Made by a program: the position numbers and the translations under genes. Source: Streptomyces sp. CB02959 (lineage in GTDB: Bacteria > Actinomycetota > Actinomycetes > Streptomycetales > Streptomycetaceae). Taken from it: a DNA stretch of 64,000 bases. Positions 33,059-45,000 of the stretch are shown in pieces. The stretch spans positions 41,084-105,083 of the forward strand of contig NZ_NNBP01000031.1 of assembly GCF_002803155.1 (NCBI RefSeq), written 5' to 3'. The notes beneath the pieces are model-generated. The model made no database searches. It was not told where the DNA came from and was given only the letters and a program-made list of their open reading frames with translations. Each line of letters opens with the position of its first letter. The first letter of the stretch is position 1.

Positions 33059-36000
33059 CCCTCGTCGCCCGGCCGGGCCCGCGAAGTGGGCGGCCAGGCC
33101 GTCGACGGACTCGACGTCGAAGAGCAGGGTGGCCGGGACGTCGTCGCCGAAGTCCGCGCGCAGCGCGTTGGTGAGCTGGAGGACGAGGATGGAGTCCAGA
33201 CCGTAGTCGGCGAGCGGGACCGAGGGGTCGATCCGGTCGACCGGGATGCCCAGGATGGAGGCGGCTCTGTCCAGCAGGAGCGCGGTCACCTCGGCGCGCG
33301 ACGGGGGCGCGGGGGAGGGCATGGGCGTGGGGGAGGAAGCGGCCTCGGCGGTCCGGTCGATGGGCTCGGGCGCAGGCCCGGTCGAGGGGCTCCCCGGGCT
33401 CGCGGGCTCGACCTGCTGCCGGGCCACCCCGTCACTCTCCGCCGCGATGATCTGCTGCCCCAGTGGCAGCGCCTGCTCCAGTGGGAAGCCCACCGTGCGG
33501 AAGCCCTCGCCTGCCAGCACCTCCCGCCAGCTCTCCGGCGAGAGCGCGGGGGAGCCCGGGATGCGCAGCGACCGGTCGTCGAAGAGCCACCAGCCTTCGA
33601 GCAGCCCGAACGTCACATGGCTGAAGAGGTCGAACGCCGACAGCTCGTTCAACAGCAGCCAGCCGCCGGCCCGTAGGGCTGCCTTGGCGTTGCGCAGGGT
33701 GGTGCGGGTGTCCCTGGTCGCGTGCAGCACATTGGCGGCGATCACCAGGTCGAAGGAGCCCTCGGCGATGTCCTGCCCGGCCAGCGGCCGTTCGACGTCG
33801 AAGCGCCGCCAGTCCAGGTACGGTACGTCGGGGCCGTACGAGGTACGCGCGTGGTTGAGGAACGCCTTGGACAGGTCCGTGTAGAGGTAGGTCTCGATGC
33901 TGTCCTGGTACGGCTTCAGCGCGGCGAACATGCCCACGCTGGTGCCGCCGGTACCGGCGCCGATCTCCAGGATCCGCAGCCGTGCGCCCGGCTCCCGGCG
34001 CAGTCGCTCCGTGACGACGGCGACGGCGGCCCGGGTCATGGCACGGTTGAACACATCGGCGACGTGGTTGTCCCGGTAGCAGCCCTCCACCAGCTCCATG
34101 GAGCCGCGCGGGAACATCACGTCGGTGGGCCGGGTCCGGCCGGTCAGGATGTCCGGCAGCGCGGCGAGCGTGGCGGAGGCCAGCCGCAGCTCGGCCCGGC
34201 GGTCGGGGTCGGCCGACCACTGTGCGCACCGCCGGTCCCACTGCCCGAGCACCTCCTCCACCGGCCCGGTCGCCGGTACGAGGACGCGCTGGGCGTGCTC
34301 CCACCACGCGGCGTACGCCGGCCGGACCGAGTCCGGGTCGAGGGCCGCCAGCTGCGCCGAGAGGACCTTCGCCAGCCAGGGGTCGCGTTCCGTCCGGCGC
34401 CACCGCACGACCTCGTCCATGCGGTCGTCCGTGCCGCCGGGGCCGGTTGTCAGCCCACCTGGGATCCGGCCCGGCTTCGGCGCCGGTTCGTGGGCGGTGA
34501 CCTCGGTGTCGTGGGCGAAGTTGGCCAGGGTGTTGCGCTCGTCGGTCCTGACGAACGCCAGCTGCCGCTGGTCCCCGCCGAGCAGTGCGTCCAGGGCGGC
34601 GAGCCCTTCCGGCGGCTCGATCGACACCAGGCCGGACCGGCGCATCCGCTCCTGGTAGAACGCCGAGGTGACGCTCCCCAGGCTTCCCCACCAGCCCCAG
34701 TTCATGACCTTGACCGGGGTCTCCCAGTGTGTGCCGAGCGCATGCGCATAGGCGTCGCTGAAGGTGCACCCGGCGGCGTAGTTGCCCTGGCCGGCCGCCG
34801 TGGTGAAGGACTGCATCGACGACAGCAGCACCACGAAGTCCAGTTCGACACCGCCGAAGACCTCGGCCATCGCGGTGGTGACGTCCACCTTGGCGCGCAG
34901 CGCCGTGCGGAGGGTGGCCTCGTCCATCCTGGCGAGCGTGCTGTCTCGTAGGACGAGGGCGGCCTGTACCACGCCGTGGATGCGCGGATGGTGCCGCCCG
35001 ACCTCCTCGACAGCACGGCGCAGCGCGGCGGGGTCCGCGGCGTCGGCGCTGAGGTAGCGGACCGTGCCGCGGCCGGTGATCGAGCGGAGCTTCTCCTCGA
35101 CGGACGCGTCGTGGGCGCGACGGCCGATCCATGTCACATGGGCGCCGTACTCCCGCACCACATGCCGGGTCCAGGCCGTGCCCAGACCGCCCGCACCGCC
35201 GATCACCACATAGACCCCGCCCTCGCGGTACACGGGACGGGCCGGTGCCGCGCACGGGGCCCAGCGCCGGGCGAGCCACTGACCGGCCCGGCGCACCCAG
35301 GCGTCGTCGGGCGACCGGGCGGGCAGGGCGGCGAGGTCGGCCGGCCACTCGGGGCCGTCGAGGTCGACGCGGCGCACGGTCCACTGCGGGTACTCCCGTC
35401 CCAACGACCCGAACAGGCCGTGCAGTCCGGCGTGGGCCGGCTGGACGGGCTCCTGGGCGTGAGTGGCGAGCGCCCGGGTGGTGACCAGGGTGATGCCCAG
35501 CGGCCTGGCGTCGTACCCGGCGGCGATCAGTGCCTTGATCATGCGGAACGCCGGGACGACGCCGTTGTCCTGGGCCGCCGCGTAGCCGGCGGCGTCCGTG
35601 GGATCGAGGGCGGGCTCGGGCACGGACCAGACCAGGTGGTCGATCGGCCCGAGGTCGCGGAGCGCGGCGGTGACCTCGTCGAGGTCCGCCGAGGGCGGCA
35701 GGGGCCAGGAGAGCGCGGATTCCGGCACGGGTTCCTGCACGCGCTCCGGAGCCGTTTCCGGCATGGCGGGACGGCCCACGACCAGCACCCGATCCGCCGG
35801 TGACGGCACGGGCGCCTCGGAGGCGTCGATTGGATCCCACACGGGAGCGAACAGCGCTGCGGGGTCGGGCTGTTGGACCACGGGGGCGGTCCGGGCGGCG
35901 CCTGCGGTGCGGCGGGCCGAGTAACCGGTCAGCCGTACGCAGACCTCGCCGTCACCGTCGACCAGATCGATGTCCAGCTTGTCGAGCGGCCCGGACGCAC

Positions 36001-39000
36001 CGCCCCGCACCACCGCCCACATCGTCGGCGGGCACGGCGCGAACAGGTCGAGCCGGTCCAGGGCGAACGGCACGGCGGTGTCCGTCAGTTCGCCGAGATG
36101 GGCCGCGACCGACGCCTGGATCGCCGAGTCCAGCAGCGCGGGCGTCAGCACTCCCGCTTCCGCCGCACCGGGCAGCGTCAGCTCGGCCAGCACCGTCCCG
36201 GCGCCGACGTGTGCCCGCCGGATCGCCCGCAGGGTCGGGCCGTGGTCGATGTCCTTCGCGAGCAGGGCCGCGCGGATCCGGTCGGCGGACACCGTCTCGG
36301 GACAGGCCGCACGCAGCGCCGCGAGATCCACCCGGGCCGGGCGCGGGGCGTCGGACGGCGCGATGCGGCCCTCGCAGCACACGGTGGTGCCGGTGGTGAT
36401 CGCGAACCGGTGACCGCCGTCGCCTTCGCCTACGGGGCGCAGCTCGACGCACACCTCGACCGGGTCGTCCGCGACCTCCAGCGGCCGGACCCAGGTGACA
36501 TGGCGCATCCGCAGCGGGAGGCCGGTGCCCGAGGCCCGGCGGGCGAGCTCCAGATGGGCCACCGCGGGCAGGATGCGGCGGCCCTGCACCACATGGTCAC
36601 GCAGCAGCCCGTCCGTGCGGGTCAGGGTCACCCGGTGGTCGTCGGGCGCGGGCCAGTGCCGGTCGCGGGCGAAGGGGTAGGTCGGCAGCGGGATGCGCCG
36701 GCCCCGGGCGGGCGCCCGGTCGTCGTCGGGGCGGCGGGCCGGAAGCGTGCCGTCGAGGACCCCGAGCAGCTCGTCGCGGTCCCGGACCAGACAGGCGAAC
36801 CGGTGCGTCAACCGTGCGCGCCCGACGTCCAGCGTGTACGCCAGGTTGCCGAGGTCGAGGGACGGCTCGGCGCGGAGGTGCGCGGCCAACCGGTGCCGCT
36901 GTTCTGCGAGTTGCTCCTCGGTCCGGGCCGACAGCCGTACCACGTGTTCCGTCTGCGGGGCCGCGGTGCGGGTCACGGGCGGCGCCGCTTCGAGCACCAG
37001 GTGGGCGTTGGTCCCGCTGGCGCCGAAGGAACTCACCACACCGCACCGTGGCACGCCGGCGGGCGTCTCCCAGCGGTGGGTGCGGGTGCTCACATAGAAC
37101 GGGCTGCCGGCCAGGGCGATCGCCTCGTTGGCGGACTCGAAGTGCAGCGAGGCGGGGATCTGCCCGTGCCTGAACGCCAGCAGCACCTTCAACACGCCGG
37201 CGACTCCGGCCGCGAACTGGGTGTGGCCGATGTTGGTCTTCAGCGAACCCAGGGCGCAGTACTCCGTCTTGGCGGTGCGAGCCCGGAAGGCCCGGTCGAG
37301 TGCCCGGAACTCGATGGGGTCGCCGAGCCTGGTGCCGGTGCCGTGCGCCTCGATGAGCCCGATGCGCTCCACGTCGACGCCGAACCGCTCGTAGACCTCT
37401 CCGAGCAGACTCTCCTGGGACACCGAACTCGGTGCGGTGATGCCGTTGGTGGCGCCGTCCTGGTTGACCCCACTGGCCTTGATCACACCATGGATGTGGT
37501 CACCGTCGGCCAGTGCGTCCGCCAGGCGTTTGAGTACCACGACGCCGACGCCCTCACCGGGTACGAAGCCGTCGGCGCGGTGGTCGAAGGTGTGGCAGCG
37601 GCCGGTCGGCGAGAGCATCCCGGCTCGCCCGGCGAGTCCGTACAGTCGCGGTGTGGACTGCAGGAACACCCCGCCGGCCAGCGCCATGGAGGTCTCACCG
37701 GACCAGAGGTCCTTGCAGGCCAGGTCGATCGCCACCAACGAGCTGGAGCACGAGGTGTCGACCGCGATCGCCGGGCCCTTGAGGTCCAGGAAGTACGAGA
37801 CCCGGCTGGGGATGACCGACGTCATGTTGCCCCACAGGGTCTGCGCCGGTGCGTCCCGGTCCAGCAGCTGCTGGTAGTCGCCTGCCCAGGCCCCGACGTA
37901 GACGCCGCAGCGCTCCCGGCCTGTCCGGCCCGAGTAACCGGCGTCCTCCAACGCCTTCCAGGACTCTTCGAGCAGCAGCCGCTGCTGGGGGTCCATCACC
38001 GCGGCCTCGATGCCGGAGATGCCGAAGAACATCGCGTCGAACTCGTCGATCCGGGAGAGGAAGCCGCCCCGGGTGCAGGCGCTCACCCCGTCGAGGTCGA
38101 ACCGGGTCGCCTCGGTGACCAGGTCGTCGCCGTCGGCCAGGTGCGTCCACAGCTCGTCGAGCGAGTCGGCACCCGGGAACCGGCCGCTCATGCCGACCAC
38201 CGCGATCGGTTCGCGCGCCCCGTTCGCCGCCCGGTCGTCGGGGCGGGTGTCCGGTACCGGGACGGGTACGGGCACGGGTGCCGCGATCGATACGGGTGCC
38301 ACGGCCGATGCGGGGCCGGTCCACGGAGTCGCCGCCGGACCCGCAGCCATTGTCGGCTCGGGACCGCCCTCGGTGGGGACGATGGCGTCCCCGTACTCCG
38401 TGAGCAGATGCGCGGTCAGCCGGTCGGCCGTGCTGTGGTCGAAGACCACGCTCGTCGGCAGGTCCAGCGACAGCGCCTCGTTGAGCTGGTGCACCACCCG
38501 GATCGCCAGGATGGAGTCCAGACCGTAGTCGGCGAACGCCAGCCCGCCCACGATCTCGTCGATCTCCAGCGCCAGCGCGCGGGCGATCTTCTCCCGCACC
38601 ACGGCGGGAACCAGCACGTCGAGGTTCGAGGGCTCGGCGACCGAGGGGGGCGCTGCCGGAGTCGGCGCCGGAACGGCCACCGGCTCGGGTACGGGCGCGG
38701 GCACCGCCCCGGCCGCCGGTGCGCTCTCCGGGCGGGCCAGGTCCCCGATCCAGAACCGCTCCGTGGCGAACGGGTAGGTCGGCAGCGACACCACCCGGCG
38801 CCGCGCCCCCTGGTGCAGGCGCTCCCAGTCCACCTGGGCGCCCGACGCCCACAGAGCCGCGACCTTGGACAGCTTCCCGGCGGCGAGCCACCGCTCCACC
38901 AGCAGCTCCTGGAGGTCGCTGTCACCGGTCAGCTCCGCGAGCAGCCCACCGGTGGCCTCGACGGCCCCCCGGTGCCCCCGCCCGGCCGCCAGACTGCTCC

Positions 39001-42000
39001 GCAGCTCCGCGATCGAGGAGACCGCGACCGCGTACCGCTCGGCCATCGCCTCCCGGCCGACCTGGAGCGTGAACGCCAGATCGGCGAGGTCGGTGTCCGG
39101 GTGACGGTCGAGGAACCCCGCCAACCGGTCGACGGAGGCTGTGAGTTGCTCGGGAGTCCTCGCAGAGAGGACGACCACCTGGGCGGCGCTGTCCGCCGTA
39201 CCGTCGGTGGGCTGCACGGGATACTCCTCGACGATCACATGCGCGTTGGAACCGCCGGCACCGAAGGACGACACCGCGGCGATCCGTGGGCCTTCGGAGT
39301 GCCAGGGGCTCAGCTCGCGCTGGAGCCGGAACGGGGTCGACGCGAAGTCGATGTTCGGGTTGGGCTCGTCCGCGTGCAGACTCGGCACCAGCTGCCGGTG
39401 CCCGAGCTGGAGCACGACCTTGGTCAGGCCGGCCACCCCGGCCGCGGCCTCCAGGTGGCCGATGCCCGACTTCACCGAGCCGATGGCGCAGTACTGCCGG
39501 TCCGCGGTGTCCTGCTCGAACGCCTTGGTCAGGCCGGTGATCTCGATCGGGTCGCCCAGCTCGGTGCCGGTGCCGTGCGCCTCGACACAGCCGATCTGCC
39601 GGGCGGAGACACCGGCCCGGTCCAGCGCCTCCCGGACCAGGGCCGCCTGGGCGACCGGGCTGGGCACCGTGTAACCGGTGGTGCGGCCCCCGTGGTTGAC
39701 GCTGGATCCCCGGATCACCGCGAGGATGCGGTCCCCGTCGGCCTCCGCCCGCCATAGCGGCTTGAGCAGCACGCAGCCGACGCCCTCACCGGGTACAAAA
39801 CCGTGGCCGCCGGCGCCGAAGCTGGGGCACCGCCGGTCGGGCGAGAGCATGCCGGAGCGGCACAGTTCGACGTAGTCCAGCGGGTGGGTGTAGAGGTTCA
39901 CGCCGCCGGCGATGGCCACCTCGCAGGCGCCGCTCCGCAGCTGTGCGCACGCCTCGTGGACGGCGGTCAGCGACGCCGAGCACATCGTGTCCAACGTCAG
40001 GCTCGGGCCGCGCAGATCGAGCAGGTACGAGGCGCGGGCGCTGAGCGACGCGAACGACAGGCCGGGCACCACGAGTTCACCGGAGGGCAACCGGCCCACC
40101 CCGTGCCGGGCGTGGCCGACCTTGGTGACCCCGGCGAACACCCCGACCCGATGGCCGTGACGGTCGGCGAGGCGGGCCCGGGGGTAGCCCGCGTCCTCCA
40201 GCACCTCCCACGCGGCCTGCACGAAGAGCCGCTCCTGCGGGTCCATGGCGTAGGCGTCGCGCGGGGCGATGCCGAAGAACCGGGGGTCGAACGCCGCGAA
40301 GTCGTCCAGGAAGCCGCCCCACTTGCTGTAGCTGCGGCCATTGGCCACCGCCGTGTTGCGGTCCGGTTCGAAGAAGCCCTCCAGCGGCCAGCGGTCGATC
40401 TCCCGGATGCCGTCCCGGCCCGCCGTGAGGTTGTCCCAGAACTGCTCCGGGTCGGCGGCGCCCGGGTAGCGCCCGCTGAGCCCGATGATCGCGATCGGCT
40501 CGTCGGGGCCGGTGGCGGGCGGCTCGGGGCGGGCGGGCCGGCGTTCGGAGCCGCCGGTGGGCCGCTCCGTGCGGACGGCACCCGGTGCGGTGCCCGCGAG
40601 CCGGTCGGCGACCGACCGCAGGGTCGGGTGCTCGTAGAAGAGCGTCGCGGAGACACCCGGGTAGGTCCGGGCCAGCTCGCGGTTGAGCTGGAGAACCATC
40701 ACCGAGTCCAGGCCGATGTCGGGGAGCGGGCGGTCGGGGTCCACCGCGTCCGGTGCGAGCTTGGTGACCTCGCAGAACAGCCTGAGCAGACCGTCGAGGA
40801 CGGCCGGGGCGCCGCCGGGCGGCACGGGAGACGCCGGGGACGACGCGGAGGCCGGGGCCAGTGTCGCGGTCGGAGTCGGGGCCGAGGCGGGCGTGCCGGC
40901 CGGCAACCGGTCCAGGTCGCCGTGGTGCACCCACACCTGGTCCGCGCCGTCCGCGCCCGCCTGCCAGGCATCGCGCAGGGCCCGGAACCCGTCCTCCGTG
41001 GGCATCGGCGCGAGCCCCCGATCCGCCCACAGGTACGCCCGTGTGCGGTCGCCGACCCGCATGCCGCCGTCCGCCCACAGCGGCCAGGCGACCGAGAGGG
41101 TGCGCCCGCTGCGGCGTCCGTCCGCCACCCGGGCGTTGCGCACGGCGGCGAAGTCGTCCAGGAAGGCGTTGGCGGTCGCGTAGTCGGCCTGCCCGGGGTT
41201 GCCGGTAAGCCCGGCGCCCGAGGAGAAGGCGAGTACGAACTCCAGTGGGCAGTGCTCGGTGGCCCGGTCGAGGTTCAGCAGACCGTCCACCTTGGCCGCG
41301 AGCACCTCGTCCCACTGCTCAGCGGTCTTCTCCGCGAGCAGCGCGTCCCGTACGACGCCGGCGGCATGCACGATCCCGGTGATGTCCCCGGCCTCGGCGA
41401 CGAGATGCCGCATCTCTTCCCAGCGGGAGACATCGGCGCGCACATACCGCGCCGCTGCCCCGGCCTGCCGCAGATCGGCCAGCAGGCGCTCGACGCGGCC
41501 GTCGCCGGGCGACCGGCCGGCCAGTACGAGAGTCGGCCGCCGTACCTCCGCAGCGATATGACGAGCCGTCAGCCCGCCGATGCCGCCGGCGCCGCCCGTG
41601 ATGAGGTACACGCCGCCGTCTCGCCACGGTGCCCCGGCCCCGGGGGACGTCTCGGTGCGGACCCAGGCCCGGGTGTGCCGGACCCCGTCGCGGTAGACGA
41701 TCAGGTCCTCGGCTGCTCGCGCGTTCTCGGCCACCACGGTGGCCAGGTCGCTTCCGGCGCGGTCCTCGGCGCCGTCGACGACGATGACCTGGCCGGCGAT
41801 CCGCGGGTCCTCCTTGGCGGCGGTCCGCAGCAGACCGGCCAGGGCGGGGGTGTCGGTGACGACCTGTACGAGTGTCCTGCCGCGCTCGGCGTCGAGGTCG
41901 CGGAGGGTCTTGGCCAACTGCCACGACAGATTGCGGAGCCGGGTCTCCGGCCGCCGCCCGGCCGTCTCCAGCCGGACGGCGCCCGGAACGGCCCCTTCGA

Positions 42001-45000
42001 TCCCGCACAGGATGACCACCTGCCGGCCGTAACGAGCACCAGGTATCGCAGGTGTGGCCGGCGCCGGTGCCCAACGCGGCGTCAGCAGAGCCGTACCGCG
42101 GGCAGACCCGGCGTCGCCCTTGTCCGTACTCCTCTCCTCGGTCTGCTCCTCCGCAGCCGCCTTCGCCGAGCCGGGGAGCCAGAACCGCTCTCGGGCGAAG
42201 GGATACCCGGGCAGATGCGCGCGCCGGGGCGTCGGCCCGGTGTCGCCCGACTCCGCGCGCCAGTCGACGGAGGCGCCCCCGACCCACCGTTGGATCAGGT
42301 CACCGCTACTACTCCCACTTCTGCCGCCGTCGTCCGGGCTCCGATCGCCGGTGGCGATGAACTGCTGTAACCGATCGGCGAGTTCGCTGTGCGACGACAC
42401 GACCCAGCCGACCCGTTCCGCCATCTCCTCCCGGCCGGCCTGCAGGCTCCGGGCGAGGGACCGGAGCGGCACCCCGTCCGACTTCTCCAGGTGGGCCAAA
42501 AGGTCCCGGGCGCGGTCGGTCAGCTGCGCCGCGGTGCGGGCCGACAGCGGTACCACCACGCGCCCGTCGACCACCTCGTGGTCCACGCCCCGTTCCTCCT
42601 CGTCGCCCGGCACGTACTCCTCCACGACGACATGGGCGTTGACGCCGCCGAACCCGAAGCTGCTCACCCCGGCGCGCCGGGGTGCCGGACTGCCGTCCCG
42701 GTGGCGGGGCTGTGGCCAGGGCTCGTTCTCCCGTACGAGGTGGAACGGGCCACCGTCCAGTTCGATGTACGGATTGACCTGCCGCAGGTGTCGGGTCGCC
42801 GGCAGTACGCCGTGCCGGAGCGCGAGCAGCACCTTCAGCAGCCCGGCGATGCCCGCGGCCGACTCCAGGTGGCCGATGTTGGTCTTGACCGAACCGAGGC
42901 CGCACGCGGCGTCGTTGGTCCGACCCAGTCGGCGGAAGGCGGTGCGCAGCGCGCGCACCTCCACCGGGTCGCCGAGGGCCGTGCCGGTGCCGTGCGTCTC
43001 GATGTAGCCGATGGTGTCCGGATCGAGGTCGCCGACGGCGGCCGTCACCAGTTCGGCCTGGGCGTCGGCGTTGGGCGCGGTCAGCGAATTCGCCCGGCCG
43101 CCGTGGTTGTACGCACTGCCCCTGAGCACGCCGAGGATCGCGTCCCCGTCGCGTTCGGCCGCCGCCAGCGACTTCAGCACCACCACCCCGACCCCTTCGC
43201 CCCGCACATAGCCGTTGGCGTCGGCGTCGAAGGTCTTGCACAGACCGTCCGGGCTGAGCATGCCGGCACGGTGCGCGCTGACGAAGGTGTCCGTGCCCAG
43301 CAGCACGTTCACCCCGCCTGCCACCGCCATGTCGCAGGCGCCGGAGCGAATCGCGTCCATCGCGCGGTGCACCGCCACCAGCGAGCTGGAGCAGGCGGTG
43401 TCGACCGGTTCGCTCGGGCCGCGCACATCGAGCAGGTAGGAGATGCGATTGGCGAGGATCGAGTGCGTGGTCCCGGTCGAGGTGAACGCGTCCGGCGCCA
43501 CGCCGAGCGCGGTGAGCAGGGAGGCGTAGTCGTTGCCCGTGACGCCGATGAACACCCCGGTGTTGGCGGGCAGGTCGGTCGGCCGGTAGGCGCTGTGCTC
43601 CAGGGCCTGCCACACCGTCTCCAACGCCAGGCGGTGCTGGGGGTCCATCAGTTCGGCCTCGCGCGGCAGCACTCGGAAGAACGCGGCGTCGAAGGCATCG
43701 ATGTCGTCCAGGGCGCCCATCCGCTGCGGGAAGTCCCGTGCCCGGAGGGCCTCGCGCTGCTCGGCGTCGTACCGGTGCCAGGGGAACGCGGTGACGGAGT
43801 CCTTGCCCGCAACCAGGTTCGCCCAGTACTCGTCCAGGTCGCGGGCGTCGGGGAAGCGGCCCGCCGCGCCGACGACGGCGATGGGTGTCCGCGGATCGGC
43901 GGCGACTACGTGCGTCGGCTGCGGCTCCCCGGCGGCGTCGGTGTCGGTGACGGAGACGCCGTGTTCGTCGGCCAGGTGGGTCCCCAGGCCCGACAGCGAG
44001 TTGACGTCGAAGAAGACCGCCGGACTGACCCTGACGCCGAATCGCTCGCGGATCTGCTCGGCGAAGGTCACCAGCGAGATCGAGTCGAAGCCAAACGCGT
44101 CCAGGCCGGTGCTCGGATCGAGTTCCTCCGGCGCGAACTTGAGGATGCCGGCGGCGATCGACCGCAGGGCGTCCACCAGGGCTTCCTCCGGTGCGGATCC
44201 CACCGGGGCGGCTGGCCGCGCGGCCGCCGGGACCGGAGTGGCCGGTGTCCGGTCGGTCTGCGGCAGCGGCCGTTCGGCCGGCTCCGCGCCGGTCACCCCG
44301 CGCCGCACCCCGACGAGTTCGCCGACGACCTCACCGGCCGCTCCCGCCAGCAGGATTCGGTCGTCCCCGAAGACCAGGTGGGCGACCGGCGCCCCGTCCC
44401 GCACATGGATCTCCGCGATGTGGTTGAGCGTGACCCGGGGCCAGTCCCGCGCCCCGGCGCGCTTGGCCTCCCACTGCACGCCCTGGGCGAGCGCGGCGAG
44501 CACGAACGGCTCGACGGTGACATTGCGCCGGACGTGGTCCTGCTGGAACTCGGGCCGGCCCAGGCTCAGCACCGTCCGGCCGTCCGGGCCGCGGAACACC
44601 CCGTCGACCGCGCACGACGTCGGCTTGTAGTCCAGTCCGCCCGCGGCGAGTTCGGCCAGGAACTCCTCCCGCGTGAGGACCTGCCGCAGCCCGGCCGGCT
44701 CGATCCGGCCCGTCGGTGCGGTGGCCGCCCGCACGGTGAACTCCACGGCCACCGATCCGTCGTCGGTCCGGACGGTGCCCTGGCCGTCGGCGAACTCGGT
44801 GACCAGCCGGGTGGTCGTCGACCAGTCGATCGGCCGCAGCACACGGAGGTCGTGGACCGACGCCGGCGCGGCGAACCCGCTGACCTTCGCGGTGGCCAAC
44901 GCGAGGTCCATGGCGAAGGTCGGGACGACGGCCGGTGCCCTGTCCAGGCGGTAGCCGTAGTCGAGCAGATCCGCGAGGTGGAGGTCCGTGCCGTAGCGCA

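Noticed and set aside
35873..39757. Long forward-strand frame of 1294 codons opposite the PKS
   Set aside because: Shadow frame produced by high GC on the complementary strand; composition is Gly/Arg/Val-rich with no family motif, and the reverse strand carries intact KS, DH and ACP motifs here.
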